From: Thermasporomyces sp036564245
GTDB taxonomy: Bacteria > Actinomycetota > Actinomycetes > Propionibacteriales > Actinopolymorphaceae
DNA: 64,000 nt
Assembly: GCA_036564245.1 (NCBI GenBank)
Contig: DATCKU010000027.1
Coordinates: 1 to 64,000, forward strand
Reading direction: 5' to 3'
Positions within the stretch are counted from its first letter, which is position 1. Every line of letters begins with the position of its first letter. The position numbers were made by a program, and so were the translations under genes. This document shows positions 44,065-52,222 of the stretch, piece by piece. The notes under the pieces were generated by a model that was not told the DNA's origin, made no database searches, and saw only the letters and a program-made list of their open reading frames with translations.

Positions 44065-46164
44065 TCATTGTGAGGAGGCAGGTGTTCCTGTCACCTTCAG
44101 GTTGCGTATCCGGCCGATGTTGTCGAACGAGCCGAACCCTACCCGTCCCACACCGATCCTCGGATCGGTCGCGGTCATCAGAGGGTACTTCGAGCCGTCG
44201 ACGTACACCGCGATCTCACCTGTGGCTGGGAAGTGGACGACCCGGACCTTGTGCCACTTGGTGTCCACGATCGCAGGCGGCGCGCCGTGGTATCCGTTCC
44301 ACTGGTGCTCGATCCGCTCCCGATCGGCGTTGTCCACCACGAAGATCCCGTTGTGGGCATAGATCGAGTTGTCGGTGGAGAGGTGGACGTACGAGAACTC
44401 GGTGTCAGAGCGGTGGCCGAGGACGATGATCACGTCTCGGTTGGTGATCTCGACCGGTGTGTCGATCCGGACCTCCGCGGTGATCTCCACGGACTCCCAC
44501 TGCGGTCCCTCGGTGAGTACCGCGTACTCGAACGGCCGACGCGGCCCCGGACGTTCGGTGCCTGGCTCGGCGAGGATCACCTGGTCGCCGGGGAACTGCC
44601 ACTTCTCGGGAGTGATCGGTGACCAGTTGTCGGCGGCCATCACGTCGCTGACCGTGGTGTCACCAACGTCTCCGGATGCGAACCCGCGCGTGTCGACCAC
44701 CTTCCAGATCTTGCCATTCGACTTGGCCAGCACGTACAGCTCGCCGTCGGCGTCGCGACCGAACCTGAGATCCACCCGGTTGGGATCGCCTGGCGCACCG
44801 ACACCGGTGAGTGCCTGGATCGGTACCTGGCGTCCCGTGGCCTTGTCGTACACCACCAGCTGATACAGCGGTGCCAGGTGCTTCGTCCCCGTGCGCATCT
44901 TGGCAGCCTCGGTGTAGAAGAGGCGGCCGTCGACGATGTCGCCGAAGACGTACTTGCCGCGCAGGGCCGGCACCTCACGCCCGCGGTAGACGAACCCACC
45001 GACGACCGCACGTCCCACGTCCGACCTGCAGTCCCACGTGGGAGGCGGGTCATGGTCGTACGCCGCCACGGGGTAGGTGTAGCCGTACTGCTTGTCGTCG
45101 GGCGGCAACGGGTACAACCGGTCGCACGGATCGCTCGCCGCGCGGTCGAAGACGAACGCGCCTTCCCGCTCGCTCCATCCGAAGTTCGCGCCGGGTCTGA
45201 CCTCGTAGATGGCCTCGATGGCGTGCTCGCCGATGTGCCCCAGGAACATCCGATGGCCGGGCCCCGTGTCCCAGCTGAACCGGTGCGGGTCACGCACTCC
45301 GATCGCGTAGATCTCGCCGAGCACACCTGGCTTTCCCACGAACGGGTTCGTCGCCGGGATGCCGTACTGCCCGTTCTCACTGTTGTGGCCCAGCGGGTCG
45401 ATGCGCAGGATCTTGCCCTGCGGCATGGTGAGATTCTGCGGGTCCGTGCCTCCCGCACCACGGCCACCGTCGCCAACCGCGAGGTACAGAAGGCCATAGT
45501 CCTCGTCCTTCGGCTTCGCGGTCGGGTTGAAGTCGATCTGCTGGATGCCGTGGACACCCGAGCCGAAACCGATGCGCAGCACCTCGCGTCGTGTGCCTGA
45601 GAACGTGTCGGCCTTCGGATCGGTCGCGGTCCACTCGGTTACCACGCCGTGGAAGACCGTGTTCGGCTGAGGGGTCAGGTCAGGTTCCGACGTCGCCAGC
45701 CCGGCATCTTCGGTATGAACGGTGTAGAACTTTCCGTTCTTTTCAAAGTCCGGATGGAACGCCACGAAGCCGAAGCCCTGCCCCAAGCCGGAACGCGAGT
45801 AGAACGCCGGCGCGAACACCGCTTGGACGTCGAGGTACACGTGCGGCGTGCGGTCCTGTTTCGTCAAGAAGTACAGCTTGCCGTTGAGGTCCGGCACGTA
45901 GAGCCGTCCAGAGCCGTCGGGGACCTCCCCCAGGTAGTTGATCCGGGCGTGCCGCATGAGCCGCACGTCCGTCGGCGGCGACGGATACGTCTCCGACCGC
46001 GGGAACGACGCGAACTCTTCCAGCACCAGGCCCAGACCGGATTGGATGGGCTGCTCGGGTATCGGATCGTAGATGGGTTCCTCAGTTTGCGCCAAGGCCG
46101 GCGGCCCCAAACACAGTGCCAGAGTCACGAGCAGCGCCTGCGCAGCCAGCCATCCTTTACGCAC
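44065..46164 (-). CDS. Secreted GSDH-type (PQQ) sugar dehydrogenase fused to a DUF1080-like domain
   Basis: About 699 residues. The GTG at 46164 has GGGGTGG at six bases; a GTG at 46173 is the alternative. Signal peptide: WLAAQALLVTLALCLGPPALAQ. Residues 50-490 are a six-bladed GSDH propeller (GLGFVAFHPDF-type GQGFGFVAFHPDF, LYLAVGDGGRGAGGTDPQN, GKILRIDPLG, IYAIGVRDPHRFSWD). Residues 510-699 form a concanavalin-like sandwich resembling DUF1080/3-keto-disaccharide hydrolase (YVHLSTDNSIYAHNGIFVVDN, VGRVGFGSFDNIGRIRNLKV). It probably oxidises a sugar or glycoside outside the membrane. It is directly downstream of the LamG-like gene and shares its promoter. Confidence 0.83.
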   Translation of the reverse strand: MRKGWLAAQALLVTLALCLGPPALAQTEEPIYDPIPEQPIQSGLGLVLEEFASFPRSETYPSPPTDVRLMRHARINYLGEVPDGSGRLYVPDLNGKLYFLTKQDRTPHVYLDVQAVFAPAFYSRSGLGQGFGFVAFHPDFEKNGKFYTVHTEDAGLATSEPDLTPQPNTVFHGVVTEWTATDPKADTFSGTRREVLRIGFGSGVHGIQQIDFNPTAKPKDEDYGLLYLAVGDGGRGAGGTDPQNLTMPQGKILRIDPLGHNSENGQYGIPATNPFVGKPGVLGEIYAIGVRDPHRFSWDTGPGHRMFLGHIGEHAIEAIYEVRPGANFGWSEREGAFVFDRAASDPCDRLYPLPPDDKQYGYTYPVAAYDHDPPPTWDCRSDVGRAVVGGFVYRGREVPALRGKYVFGDIVDGRLFYTEAAKMRTGTKHLAPLYQLVVYDKATGRQVPIQALTGVGAPGDPNRVDLRFGRDADGELYVLAKSNGKIWKVVDTRGFASGDVGDTTVSDVMAADNWSPITPEKWQFPGDQVILAEPGTERPGPRRPFEYAVLTEGPQWESVEITAEVRIDTPVEITNRDVIIVLGHRSDTEFSYVHLSTDNSIYAHNGIFVVDNADRERIEHQWNGYHGAPPAIVDTKWHKVRVVHFPATGEIAVYVDGSKYPLMTATDPRIGVGRVGFGSFDNIGRIRNLKVTGTPASSQ

Positions 46165-46183
46165 GTTGTCCACCCCATTCGCT

Positions 46184-47179
46184 TCAGCGTGAACCAGTGA
46201 CAAAGCGGTAATGTGCCCGGATCTCGGACGAAGAGAGCACACGGTCGAGGAACATGAGCTCGTCCATTCGGCAGGTGCAGGGGTTGGCCTCCCGCGTGTT
46301 CTGCGGGAAGCTGCCGCCGATCTTGATACCGCGTGGGTCGGTAGGCGATGTCACGTGCCGCCCAGGCCCACCGACGTCCCACGGATCGTCGGTCCGGGTA
46401 TAGAAGCCGTCCAGCTTGCGACCGTTCCGGTAGAGGGCCATGGTGCCTCGATGGAAGTCGAACGTCGCAGCAAGGAAGACCCATTCGTTCTCCGGCAGCA
46501 AGGTGCGCCAGTCCTCTCGTGCTGCGAAGGTCTGCGACAGGCCACCGTCGATGCGCCGACCGAGTGCTACCAAACGAAGTTCCCCATCGACCTCGATCAG
46601 CTCCAGCAGGGCACGGACGGCGTGGCCGTCGGAGTCACCGCTCAGCACGCCCGCCAGGCCGATCGCGTTGTAGAAGTCGTTCGGATCGGCCGTGTTGGAG
46701 TTGAGTCCCGGGTTTCCGTCGGCCACTTTGAACCAGCCCATCACGGTGATACCCCGAACCGCGTTGAAGTCGTGCAAGGTGCTGACCCCGTTCGAGGAAT
46801 ACACACCTGCCTTCCAGTCGTCGTTTCCGGCCACGGTCGGGTCCACCTGCCGGGTCTGCAGTGCAGCGCCGGCGCCTGGATACGCCGCGTCGGCGACACG
46901 CATCGCCTCGGCATCACCTACAAGGTCGATGTCGGTGTCGGAAAAGCCCTGGTCTTGCTCCTTCGCGACGTCCTGCGGGTCCGGATGCTCGAAGTCGTAG
47001 TACGCCACGAGGTGTGGCCTAAGACCCGGCCAGACCTTGTGGTGCCGAGCGTCAGCCGGGCGATCAGCCGCGCTGACCGGCGAGACAAGCAGGCCCTCGA
47101 TTACCAACGAAGCAACGAGCAGAAGACAGGAGGACCTCAACCTGGCCTTGGAGCTGGACTTTGGCCTGGCCTTGGACAT
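46184..47179 (-). CDS. Secreted LamG/concanavalin-like domain protein
   Basis: 331 residues from the ATG at 47179. The signal peptide runs through about residue 38 (SSCLLLVASLVIEGLLVSPVSA-AD). A jellyroll follows: HLVAYYDFEHPDPQDVAKEQDQGFSDTDIDLVGDAEA, FNAVRGITVMGWFKVADG, EWVFLAATFDFHRGTMALYRNGRKLDGFYT, and the end motif CRMDELMFLDRVLSSSEIRAHY. This is the LamG form used for carbohydrate or protein binding. It is first in a two-gene operon with the sugar dehydrogenase (20 bases apart). A perfect LacI-type palindrome lies 46 bases upstream. Confidence 0.82.
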   Translation of the reverse strand: MSKARPKSSSKARLRSSCLLLVASLVIEGLLVSPVSAADRPADARHHKVWPGLRPHLVAYYDFEHPDPQDVAKEQDQGFSDTDIDLVGDAEAMRVADAAYPGAGAALQTRQVDPTVAGNDDWKAGVYSSNGVSTLHDFNAVRGITVMGWFKVADGNPGLNSNTADPNDFYNAIGLAGVLSGDSDGHAVRALLELIEVDGELRLVALGRRIDGGLSQTFAAREDWRTLLPENEWVFLAATFDFHRGTMALYRNGRKLDGFYTRTDDPWDVGGPGRHVTSPTDPRGIKIGGSFPQNTREANPCTCRMDELMFLDRVLSSSEIRAHYRFVTGSR

Positions 47180-47225
47180 CGCGCCAACCTCGTGTGGTGT
47201 TGCGTCCACCGAACCGAAACATCCA

Positions 47226-47237
47226 GAAAGCGCTTTC
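47226..47237. promoter_or_regulatory. LacI-family operator candidate (GAAAGCGCTTTC)
   Basis: A perfect 12-bp palindrome 46 bases upstream of the LamG-like gene start, in a 185-base gap. The core is identical to the site upstream of the Liv-type binding protein at 52073. At this distance it would overlap the promoter. Confidence 0.7.
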
Positions 47238-47364
47238 CCCGTGAAAGTACGTGGACACTTTGGGAGCGTCAAGGGACGAGTCCGCAATCAGTACGCACAC
47301 GTCCGCAATCAGTCCACGGCTGATTTCGCCCACGACACAGTCGATTCGGTCGACGAGCCTTGGC

Positions 47365-48162
47365 CTAGCCGTCCGATGCGTTGGACGTGCGTTCTCCCGG
47401 TCGACCACCGAGGTACAGCTCCCCCAACCTACGGTCCGCCAAGAGCTCGTGCGCAGGACCGGACACATAGACTGTCCCGAGGTCCAAGACGCAGCCGTAG
47501 TCGGCAGTCTGCAACGCGCGTCTGGCGTTCTGCTCCACCAGAAGCACCGCCGTTCCGGCATCGCGCATGCGTACCACCTGCTCGAAGACCGTGGCGGTGG
47601 ACTTGGGATCGAGTCCCATCGACGGTTCGTCGAGCAGCACGACCTTCGGCCGCATCATGAGCGAGCGCGCGAACTCGACCTGCTTCTGCTGACCGCCGGA
47701 CAGCAGCCCGGCGAGCGTTCCCCACCGTTCGGCCACGACTGGGAACAGCTCCCTGACGAACTCCGCACGTGCGGCCACTTCTTTCTTGTCCCGCATGATG
47801 TAGCCGCCGAGCAAGACGTTCTCGGCCACGGTCATCTCCGGAAACACGCTGTGGCCTTGCAACACGTGCGCGAGCCCGGACGCGAGCAGCTGTTGCGGAC
47901 TGCAGCCCGTGACATCCACACCGTCGAGGATGACCTGCCCCGAGCGAGGTTTGAGCAGTCCGCTCGCGACCTTGAGCACGGTGGACTTGCCTGCACCGTT
48001 GGGCCCGACGACGCAGACGATGGCGCCAGCTGGCACGGTGAGCGTGAGGCCCCGCAGCACCAGCGCCGCCCGACCGTAGCCCGCCCGGATGTCGCGCAGC
48101 TCGAGGACGAACTCAGACTCCAAGGTATGCCCCCAGGACTCGTTCATCGGAGCGGATGACAT
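47365..48162 (-). CDS. Liv-type ABC transporter ATP-binding protein (LivF-type)
   Basis: 265 residues from the ATG at 48162; an ATG at 48147 is possible. It overlaps the LivG-type gene by 50 bases. Walker A: VGPNGAGKSTVLKV. Signature: LLSGGQQKQVEFARSLM. Walker B: KVVLLDEPSMGLD, followed by VLLVEQNARRAL, which is characteristic of LivF. It energises uptake with its LivG-type partner. It is the last gene of the transporter operon. Confidence 0.93.
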   Translation of the reverse strand: MSSAPMNESWGHTLESEFVLELRDIRAGYGRAALVLRGLTLTVPAGAIVCVVGPNGAGKSTVLKVASGLLKPRSGQVILDGVDVTGCSPQQLLASGLAHVLQGHSVFPEMTVAENVLLGGYIMRDKKEVAARAEFVRELFPVVAERWGTLAGLLSGGQQKQVEFARSLMMRPKVVLLDEPSMGLDPKSTATVFEQVVRMRDAGTAVLLVEQNARRALQTADYGCVLDLGTVYVSGPAHELLADRRLGELYLGGRPGERTSNASDG

Positions 48163-48826
48163 CGGGCGGGCCCTCGGCGATCGGCCGGCCGCGGTCGAAC
48201 ACGACTACGTGGTCGCTGAGGCTCATGACGAGATCCATGTTGTGCTCGACGATGATGAAGGTCTTGCCCTCCGCGTTCAGCTCCCGCACGAGATCGGCGA
48301 TTCGCTCGATCAGCGCCGGGTTCACGCCGCCGGCCGGCTCGTCGAGCAACACGGTCTCCGGGTCACTCATCAACACACCTGCGAGCTCGAGGAGCTTCTG
48401 CTGACCGTACGACAGGTTGCGCGCCTCGACCTGCTCCACGTGATCGATGCCGACACGACGCAGCCACTGGCGGGCTCGCTCCACGTCCGGCCGACCCCGG
48501 GCAGCGGCGAGCACGTTGTCGAGCACCGTCATCCGCCCGAAGACGCGGCACAACTGGAACGTCCGGCCAAGACCCGCGCGTGCGATCCGGTGGGGCGGTC
48601 GGCCCGTGATGTCCCGTCCGCGGTAGGTGACTCGGCCCGAGTCCGGCTTGATCATCCCGGTGATGCAGTTGAAGTACGTCGTCTTGCCCGAGCCGTTCGG
48701 CCCGATCAGCGCGTTCACCTTGCCCGGACGGAAGCTCACGGTGGCGTGGTCGAGCGCCAGCACACCACCGAAAGCCTTCGTGAGGTCCACCGTCTCCACG
48801 CTGCGGACCGGACGTGCGTGACTCAT
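48113..48826 (-). CDS. Liv-type ABC transporter ATP-binding protein (LivG-type)
   Basis: 237 residues from the ATG at 48826, which overlaps the permease stop by four bases (ATGA). Walker A: IGPNGSGKTTYFNCITGM. GLGRTFQLCRVFGRMTVLDNVL is the LivG marker, the signature is LSYGQQKLLELAGVLM, Walker B is ETVLLDEPAGGVNP, and IIVEHNMDLVM completes it. Overlaps on both sides show tight translational coupling. Confidence 0.93.
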   Translation of the reverse strand: MSHARPVRSVETVDLTKAFGGVLALDHATVSFRPGKVNALIGPNGSGKTTYFNCITGMIKPDSGRVTYRGRDITGRPPHRIARAGLGRTFQLCRVFGRMTVLDNVLAAARGRPDVERARQWLRRVGIDHVEQVEARNLSYGQQKLLELAGVLMSDPETVLLDEPAGGVNPALIERIADLVRELNAEGKTFIIVEHNMDLVMSLSDHVVVFDRGRPIAEGPPDVIRSDERVLGAYLGV

Positions 48827-49860
48827 CGACGCGCCTCCTCCAGCTCGGCCGCACTGACCTCGCGGATCGATGCCTCTGGGGGGTGCAAGAACCGCCTTGC
48901 GAGCCCTGCGACCGTAGGAATTACTCCGTCCGGCATGAACATCACGACAACGCCGAGCAGCAGTCCGCTGGCCACCAGGTGCAGCGGCGTGTCGCCGTAC
49001 GCGACCTTGAAGTACTCCAGGGCGACGCCCACCACAACAGCCCCGAGCAGTGGGCCGAAGAGATGCCGGACCCCGCCGAGCAGCGACATCAACACCACGT
49101 ACGAGCCACTGAGAATCGAGAACTGGAAGACCGGGTCGAGGTCGCCGAACCACAACGCATAGAGCCCTCCAGCAAGTGCGGTGAACAGCGCCGACACGAC
49201 GAAGACCACGAGCTTGTACGCGAACGTCGGAATGCCGAGCGACTCCGCCTTGTCCTCGTCCTCGCGGATCGCCTTCAAGCCGAGGCCGAACCGGGACCGG
49301 TCGACGAGCCACCAGCTCAGCAGGACGAGGCCGAGCAGCGCAGCGAACAGGAAGTAGAACACCTCGTGGTGCTCCGGCCGCAGCAAGTCCGGGAACGGTC
49401 GGGGCACGACCAGTCCCCGGGAGCCACCGGTGAGCGACGCCCAGCCCTGGAAGACCAGGAGCAGGATCAGGACGAGCGCGATCGAGACGATCACGAACGA
49501 TGCACCGCGGGCGCGAAGGGCGGCGAACCCGAGCGGAACTGCGAGCGCCGCGACCACGAGCGCGGCCGTCGCCAGCGCGACGAAGCTGGAGAACCCGGCC
49601 TTCGTGATGAGCAACCCGGTGGCATATCCACCGAGCCCGGCCAGTGCTCCGTGTCCAAGCGAGATGTAGCCCGTGAACCCTCCGACGAAGTTCCACGATG
49701 TTGCGAGCACGGCGTAGTTCAGGACCATCACGGCAGCGGACAGGATGTAGGGATTCGGTGCCGCGGCGGGAAACCACAGGATGACGAAGGCAAGAGCCAG
49801 AAGCCCCACAGCCCTCGCCACTCGTGCGACAAGCAGACGACGCGTTGTCGTCCGACCCAT
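48823..49860 (-). CDS. Liv-type ABC transporter permease (LivM-type)
   Basis: 345 residues from the ATG at 49860; the frame is open further 5' but would run into the LivH-type gene. About nine helices. LATSWNFVGGFTGYISLGHGALAGLGGYATGLL is the conserved LivM opening, and LKAIREDEDKAESLGIPTFAYKLVVFVVSA is the cytoplasmic coupling loop. MSLLGGVRHLFGPLLGAVVVG also fits. It forms the membrane channel with the LivH-type permease. Confidence 0.92.
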   Translation of the reverse strand: MGRTTTRRLLVARVARAVGLLALAFVILWFPAAAPNPYILSAAVMVLNYAVLATSWNFVGGFTGYISLGHGALAGLGGYATGLLITKAGFSSFVALATAALVVAALAVPLGFAALRARGASFVIVSIALVLILLLVFQGWASLTGGSRGLVVPRPFPDLLRPEHHEVFYFLFAALLGLVLLSWWLVDRSRFGLGLKAIREDEDKAESLGIPTFAYKLVVFVVSALFTALAGGLYALWFGDLDPVFQFSILSGSYVVLMSLLGGVRHLFGPLLGAVVVGVALEYFKVAYGDTPLHLVASGLLLGVVVMFMPDGVIPTVAGLARRFLHPPEASIREVSAAELEEARR

Positions 49861-49891
49861 CGGGTCCGCCGTCGCGCGAGGAGTGACCCCA

Positions 49892-50776
49892 CTAGAAGCG
49901 CTGCGCAAGCCGACCTCCGAAGAAGCCCTGGGGCCGGAACGCCAACGTGGCGAACAAGACGATGTAGAACACGGTCTGCGCCCACGTCGTGCCGAAGGGG
50001 ATCTGCAGCATGCTCTCAGCAAGACCGAGCAGCATGGCCGCGACCGCTGCACCGGGTATGCTGCCGAGCCCGCCGACTACGATGATCGCCATCAGCGGGC
50101 CGATCCAATGCCAGTGCAACGAGGGGTAGATGGTCGAGTCGAGGGCCAGCGCCGTGCCGCCAACGGCAGCGGTGGCGAGGCCGATGCCGAATCCGTACGC
50201 TGCCACCTTGTCGGTCTCGATGCCGACCAATCTGGCCGCCTCAGCATGCTGCATCGTGGCACGCAGCGCCCAGCCGAAGCGGGTCTTGGCGAGCAGCAGG
50301 TACAACGCACCTAGTGCCGCAGCGGCGAGACCGAACGCAATGAGCTTCACGACCGCGATCCGAGCGCCGAAGAGCTCCAAGCTGGCAGCACCGTACGCCA
50401 GGTTGATTCGGCGCTGGGTCCCGGTGAAGAGGTAGCTCAGCAGACCTTCGATCAACAGCGCGATGGCGAAGGTCACCAGGACCGACATCATCGTGCGCGT
50501 CTCGGGTCGCAACCGGGCGAGCAGCAGCCGCTGCATCGCCACACCGGCTATGAAGAACAACGGAACGGTGAGGACGAGGGAGAGCATCGGGTCGATCCCC
50601 GCCTGCACGTGGAGGTACCACGCCAGGTACGCGGCCAGGATGAGGAACGCCGAGTGGGCGATCATTACGACCCGCATGATCCCGAAGTAGAGGGTGAGCC
50701 CGGCGGCCAGAAGGGCGTAGAGACCCCCGAGGAGCACACCGAGCACGATGCTCTGGAGCAGAAGCCCTGACGACAT
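49892..50776 (-). CDS. Liv-type ABC transporter permease (LivH-type)
   Basis: 294 residues from the ATG at 50776, two bases after the binding-protein stop. About eight helices. GVLLGGLYALLAAGLTLYFGIMRVVMIAHSAFLILAAYLAW is the family opening. The coupling loop is WALRATMQHAEAARLVGIETDKVAAYGFGIG. IVVGGLGSIPGAAVAAMLLGLAES and FRPQGFFG close it. In this family, substrates include branched-chain amino acids, urea and aromatic acids. The neighbours here favour a sugar acid or aromatic compound. Confidence 0.93.
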   Translation of the reverse strand: MSSGLLLQSIVLGVLLGGLYALLAAGLTLYFGIMRVVMIAHSAFLILAAYLAWYLHVQAGIDPMLSLVLTVPLFFIAGVAMQRLLLARLRPETRTMMSVLVTFAIALLIEGLLSYLFTGTQRRINLAYGAASLELFGARIAVVKLIAFGLAAAALGALYLLLAKTRFGWALRATMQHAEAARLVGIETDKVAAYGFGIGLATAAVGGTALALDSTIYPSLHWHWIGPLMAIIVVGGLGSIPGAAVAAMLLGLAESMLQIPFGTTWAQTVFYIVLFATLAFRPQGFFGGRLAQRF

Positions 50777-50778
50777 CG

Positions 50779-52014
50779 TCACCACGCCGGCTTCGGGTAG
50801 GTGAACTCCGTTTCCGCCGCCTCGTCCGGGAGCACGATCTGGATCTTCCCGTCGACCCACTGCTGGATCATATGGGCGCCCTGCGGCCGGCCTGCCTCGT
50901 CCCAGCTCAGGGGGCCTACGACGGTCTCGACCTCGTGCTCGCGCAACCAGTCGACGAGCTTCTGCTGACATTCACCCTGCTCGGCGCAGCCGACCGCCTC
51001 GACCGCAGCAGCCACCACCTGACCTGTCGTGTAGGCGTTGGCCTCGTCTTCCTCAGGCTCGGTGCCGTACTGTTCGCGGTACTTCTCGACGAACTCCTTG
51101 TTGCTCGGGTACGGCGCGGTCTGGGTGTACCCGGTGGGCGCGACGATCCCCTCGGTCTTCCCGCCGAGCGCCTTGGCGAACTCCGGGTTGGTCGGGGCGG
51201 TGGAGAACGCCGCGAGCTTCGGCTGGTAGTCCAGCTGCTGCAACGCGACGATGAGGTTCACGCCGTCCTGGTACTGCGTGCCCCCCACCACGATGTCGGC
51301 CTTGGAGGCGGCGATCTTCGCCGCGATGCTGGAGAAGTTGGTGGTGTTCGGCGGATACACCTCGTCCACGACGGTCTTGATGCCGCCTTGCTCCAGCTTC
51401 TCCTTCAGCCCATACGCCGTGCCCTGGGCGAACGGGTCGTCCATCGCCGCGTACGCCGCAGTCTTCGGACGCTCGTCCTCCGGAAGGGACAGGATGTAGT
51501 CCGCAAGATGGTTGTAGTGGTCGTCGGCGACCGCCGGAGCGGCGTAGAAGAGGTTCTTGAAGCCCTGCTCGAAGACCTCCGGCGCGGCACCAGCCGGCTC
51601 GACGAACAACATGCCGTACTCTTCCGCGACCCGGGCGGCTGGGATGACCAGCCGGCTGGAGAACGGTCCGAACACCAGGTCGACACCGTCGCGCCCGATC
51701 AGCTGCTCGTAGTCGGAGACCACCCGGTCAGCGCTGGACTGGTCGTCCAGGATCTTCAGCTCGACCTTGCGACCGAGCAGGCCGCCCTTCTCGTTGACGA
51801 TCTTCGCCCAGGCGCGATAGCCGCGCTCAACTCCTTTACCGGGCTCGGCGAAGTCTCCGGTGAGCGGGAGCGAGATACCGATCACGATCGGGTCGTCGGC
51901 CGACCCAGACGAGCCGTCCCCACCGTCACCGTCCGGACCACATCCGCCGACGACGAGCGCGACGCTTAGCGCGAGCGCAGTCCCTGCCCACCGGAGTCGT
52001 CTCGTTCGACCCAT
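50779..52014 (-). CDS. Liv-type ABC transporter substrate-binding lipoprotein
   Basis: 411 residues from the ATG at 52014 with GAGGAG seven bases upstream. The lipoprotein signal ends in LVVGGC with Cys25. The Peripla_BP_6 fold follows: DDPIVIGISLPLTGDFAEPGKGVERGYRAWAKIVNEKGGLLGRKVELKILDDQSSADRVVSDYEQLI. The ligand specificity is not clear from sequence. It is first in a five-gene operon. A LacI-type palindrome sits 58 bases upstream, with two 13-bp direct repeats between it and the start. Confidence 0.92.
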   Translation of the reverse strand: MGRTRRLRWAGTALALSVALVVGGCGPDGDGGDGSSGSADDPIVIGISLPLTGDFAEPGKGVERGYRAWAKIVNEKGGLLGRKVELKILDDQSSADRVVSDYEQLIGRDGVDLVFGPFSSRLVIPAARVAEEYGMLFVEPAGAAPEVFEQGFKNLFYAAPAVADDHYNHLADYILSLPEDERPKTAAYAAMDDPFAQGTAYGLKEKLEQGGIKTVVDEVYPPNTTNFSSIAAKIAASKADIVVGGTQYQDGVNLIVALQQLDYQPKLAAFSTAPTNPEFAKALGGKTEGIVAPTGYTQTAPYPSNKEFVEKYREQYGTEPEEDEANAYTTGQVVAAAVEAVGCAEQGECQQKLVDWLREHEVETVVGPLSWDEAGRPQGAHMIQQWVDGKIQIVLPDEAAETEFTYPKPAW

Positions 52015-52034
52015 GGCGTTGCTCCTCACCCGGC

Positions 52035-52064
52035 ACGTCAGGATCACTCGGACGTCAGGATCAC
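52035..52064. repeat. Two 13-bp direct repeats in the leader of the Liv-type operon
   Basis: ACGTCAGGATCAC occurs at 52035-52047 and again at 52052-52064, a period of 17 bases. They lie between the palindrome and the binding-protein ATG. Each holds a GTCAGG, which recurs further upstream. Confidence 0.6.
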
Positions 52065-52072
52065 CGCACCTG

Positions 52073-52084
52073 GAAAGCGCTTTC
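52073..52084. promoter_or_regulatory. LacI-family operator candidate (GAAAGCGCTTTC)
   Basis: A perfect 12-bp palindrome, same core as at 47226, in the context TGGAAAGCGCTTTCGCA. It lies 58 bases upstream of the Liv-type binding-protein start. Confidence 0.7.
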
Positions 52085-52107
52085 GCACAATACGTGCGGC
52101 TTGCGCA

Positions 52108-52183
52108 CCTGACAAGGGCTCGCGCCGCTGTTGCCCAGGTGTACGACGACCGGGTTCCTGACACGTCGACGCCACTTGTCAGG
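52108..52183. promoter_or_regulatory. CCTGACAAG / CTTGTCAGG inverted pair upstream of the Liv operon
   Basis: CCTGACAAG (52108-52116) and CTTGTCAGG (52175-52183) are exact reverse complements separated by 58 bases. A third copy of the core, CCTGAC, is at 52157-52162. With the two direct repeats nearer the gene, GTCAGG or its complement occurs five times in 147 bases. This suggests several binding sites for a second regulator. Confidence 0.4.
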
Positions 52184-52222
52184 CTGCACCTGCCTCGACT
52201 TGTCTTTGAGTGGTCAGCGCGG

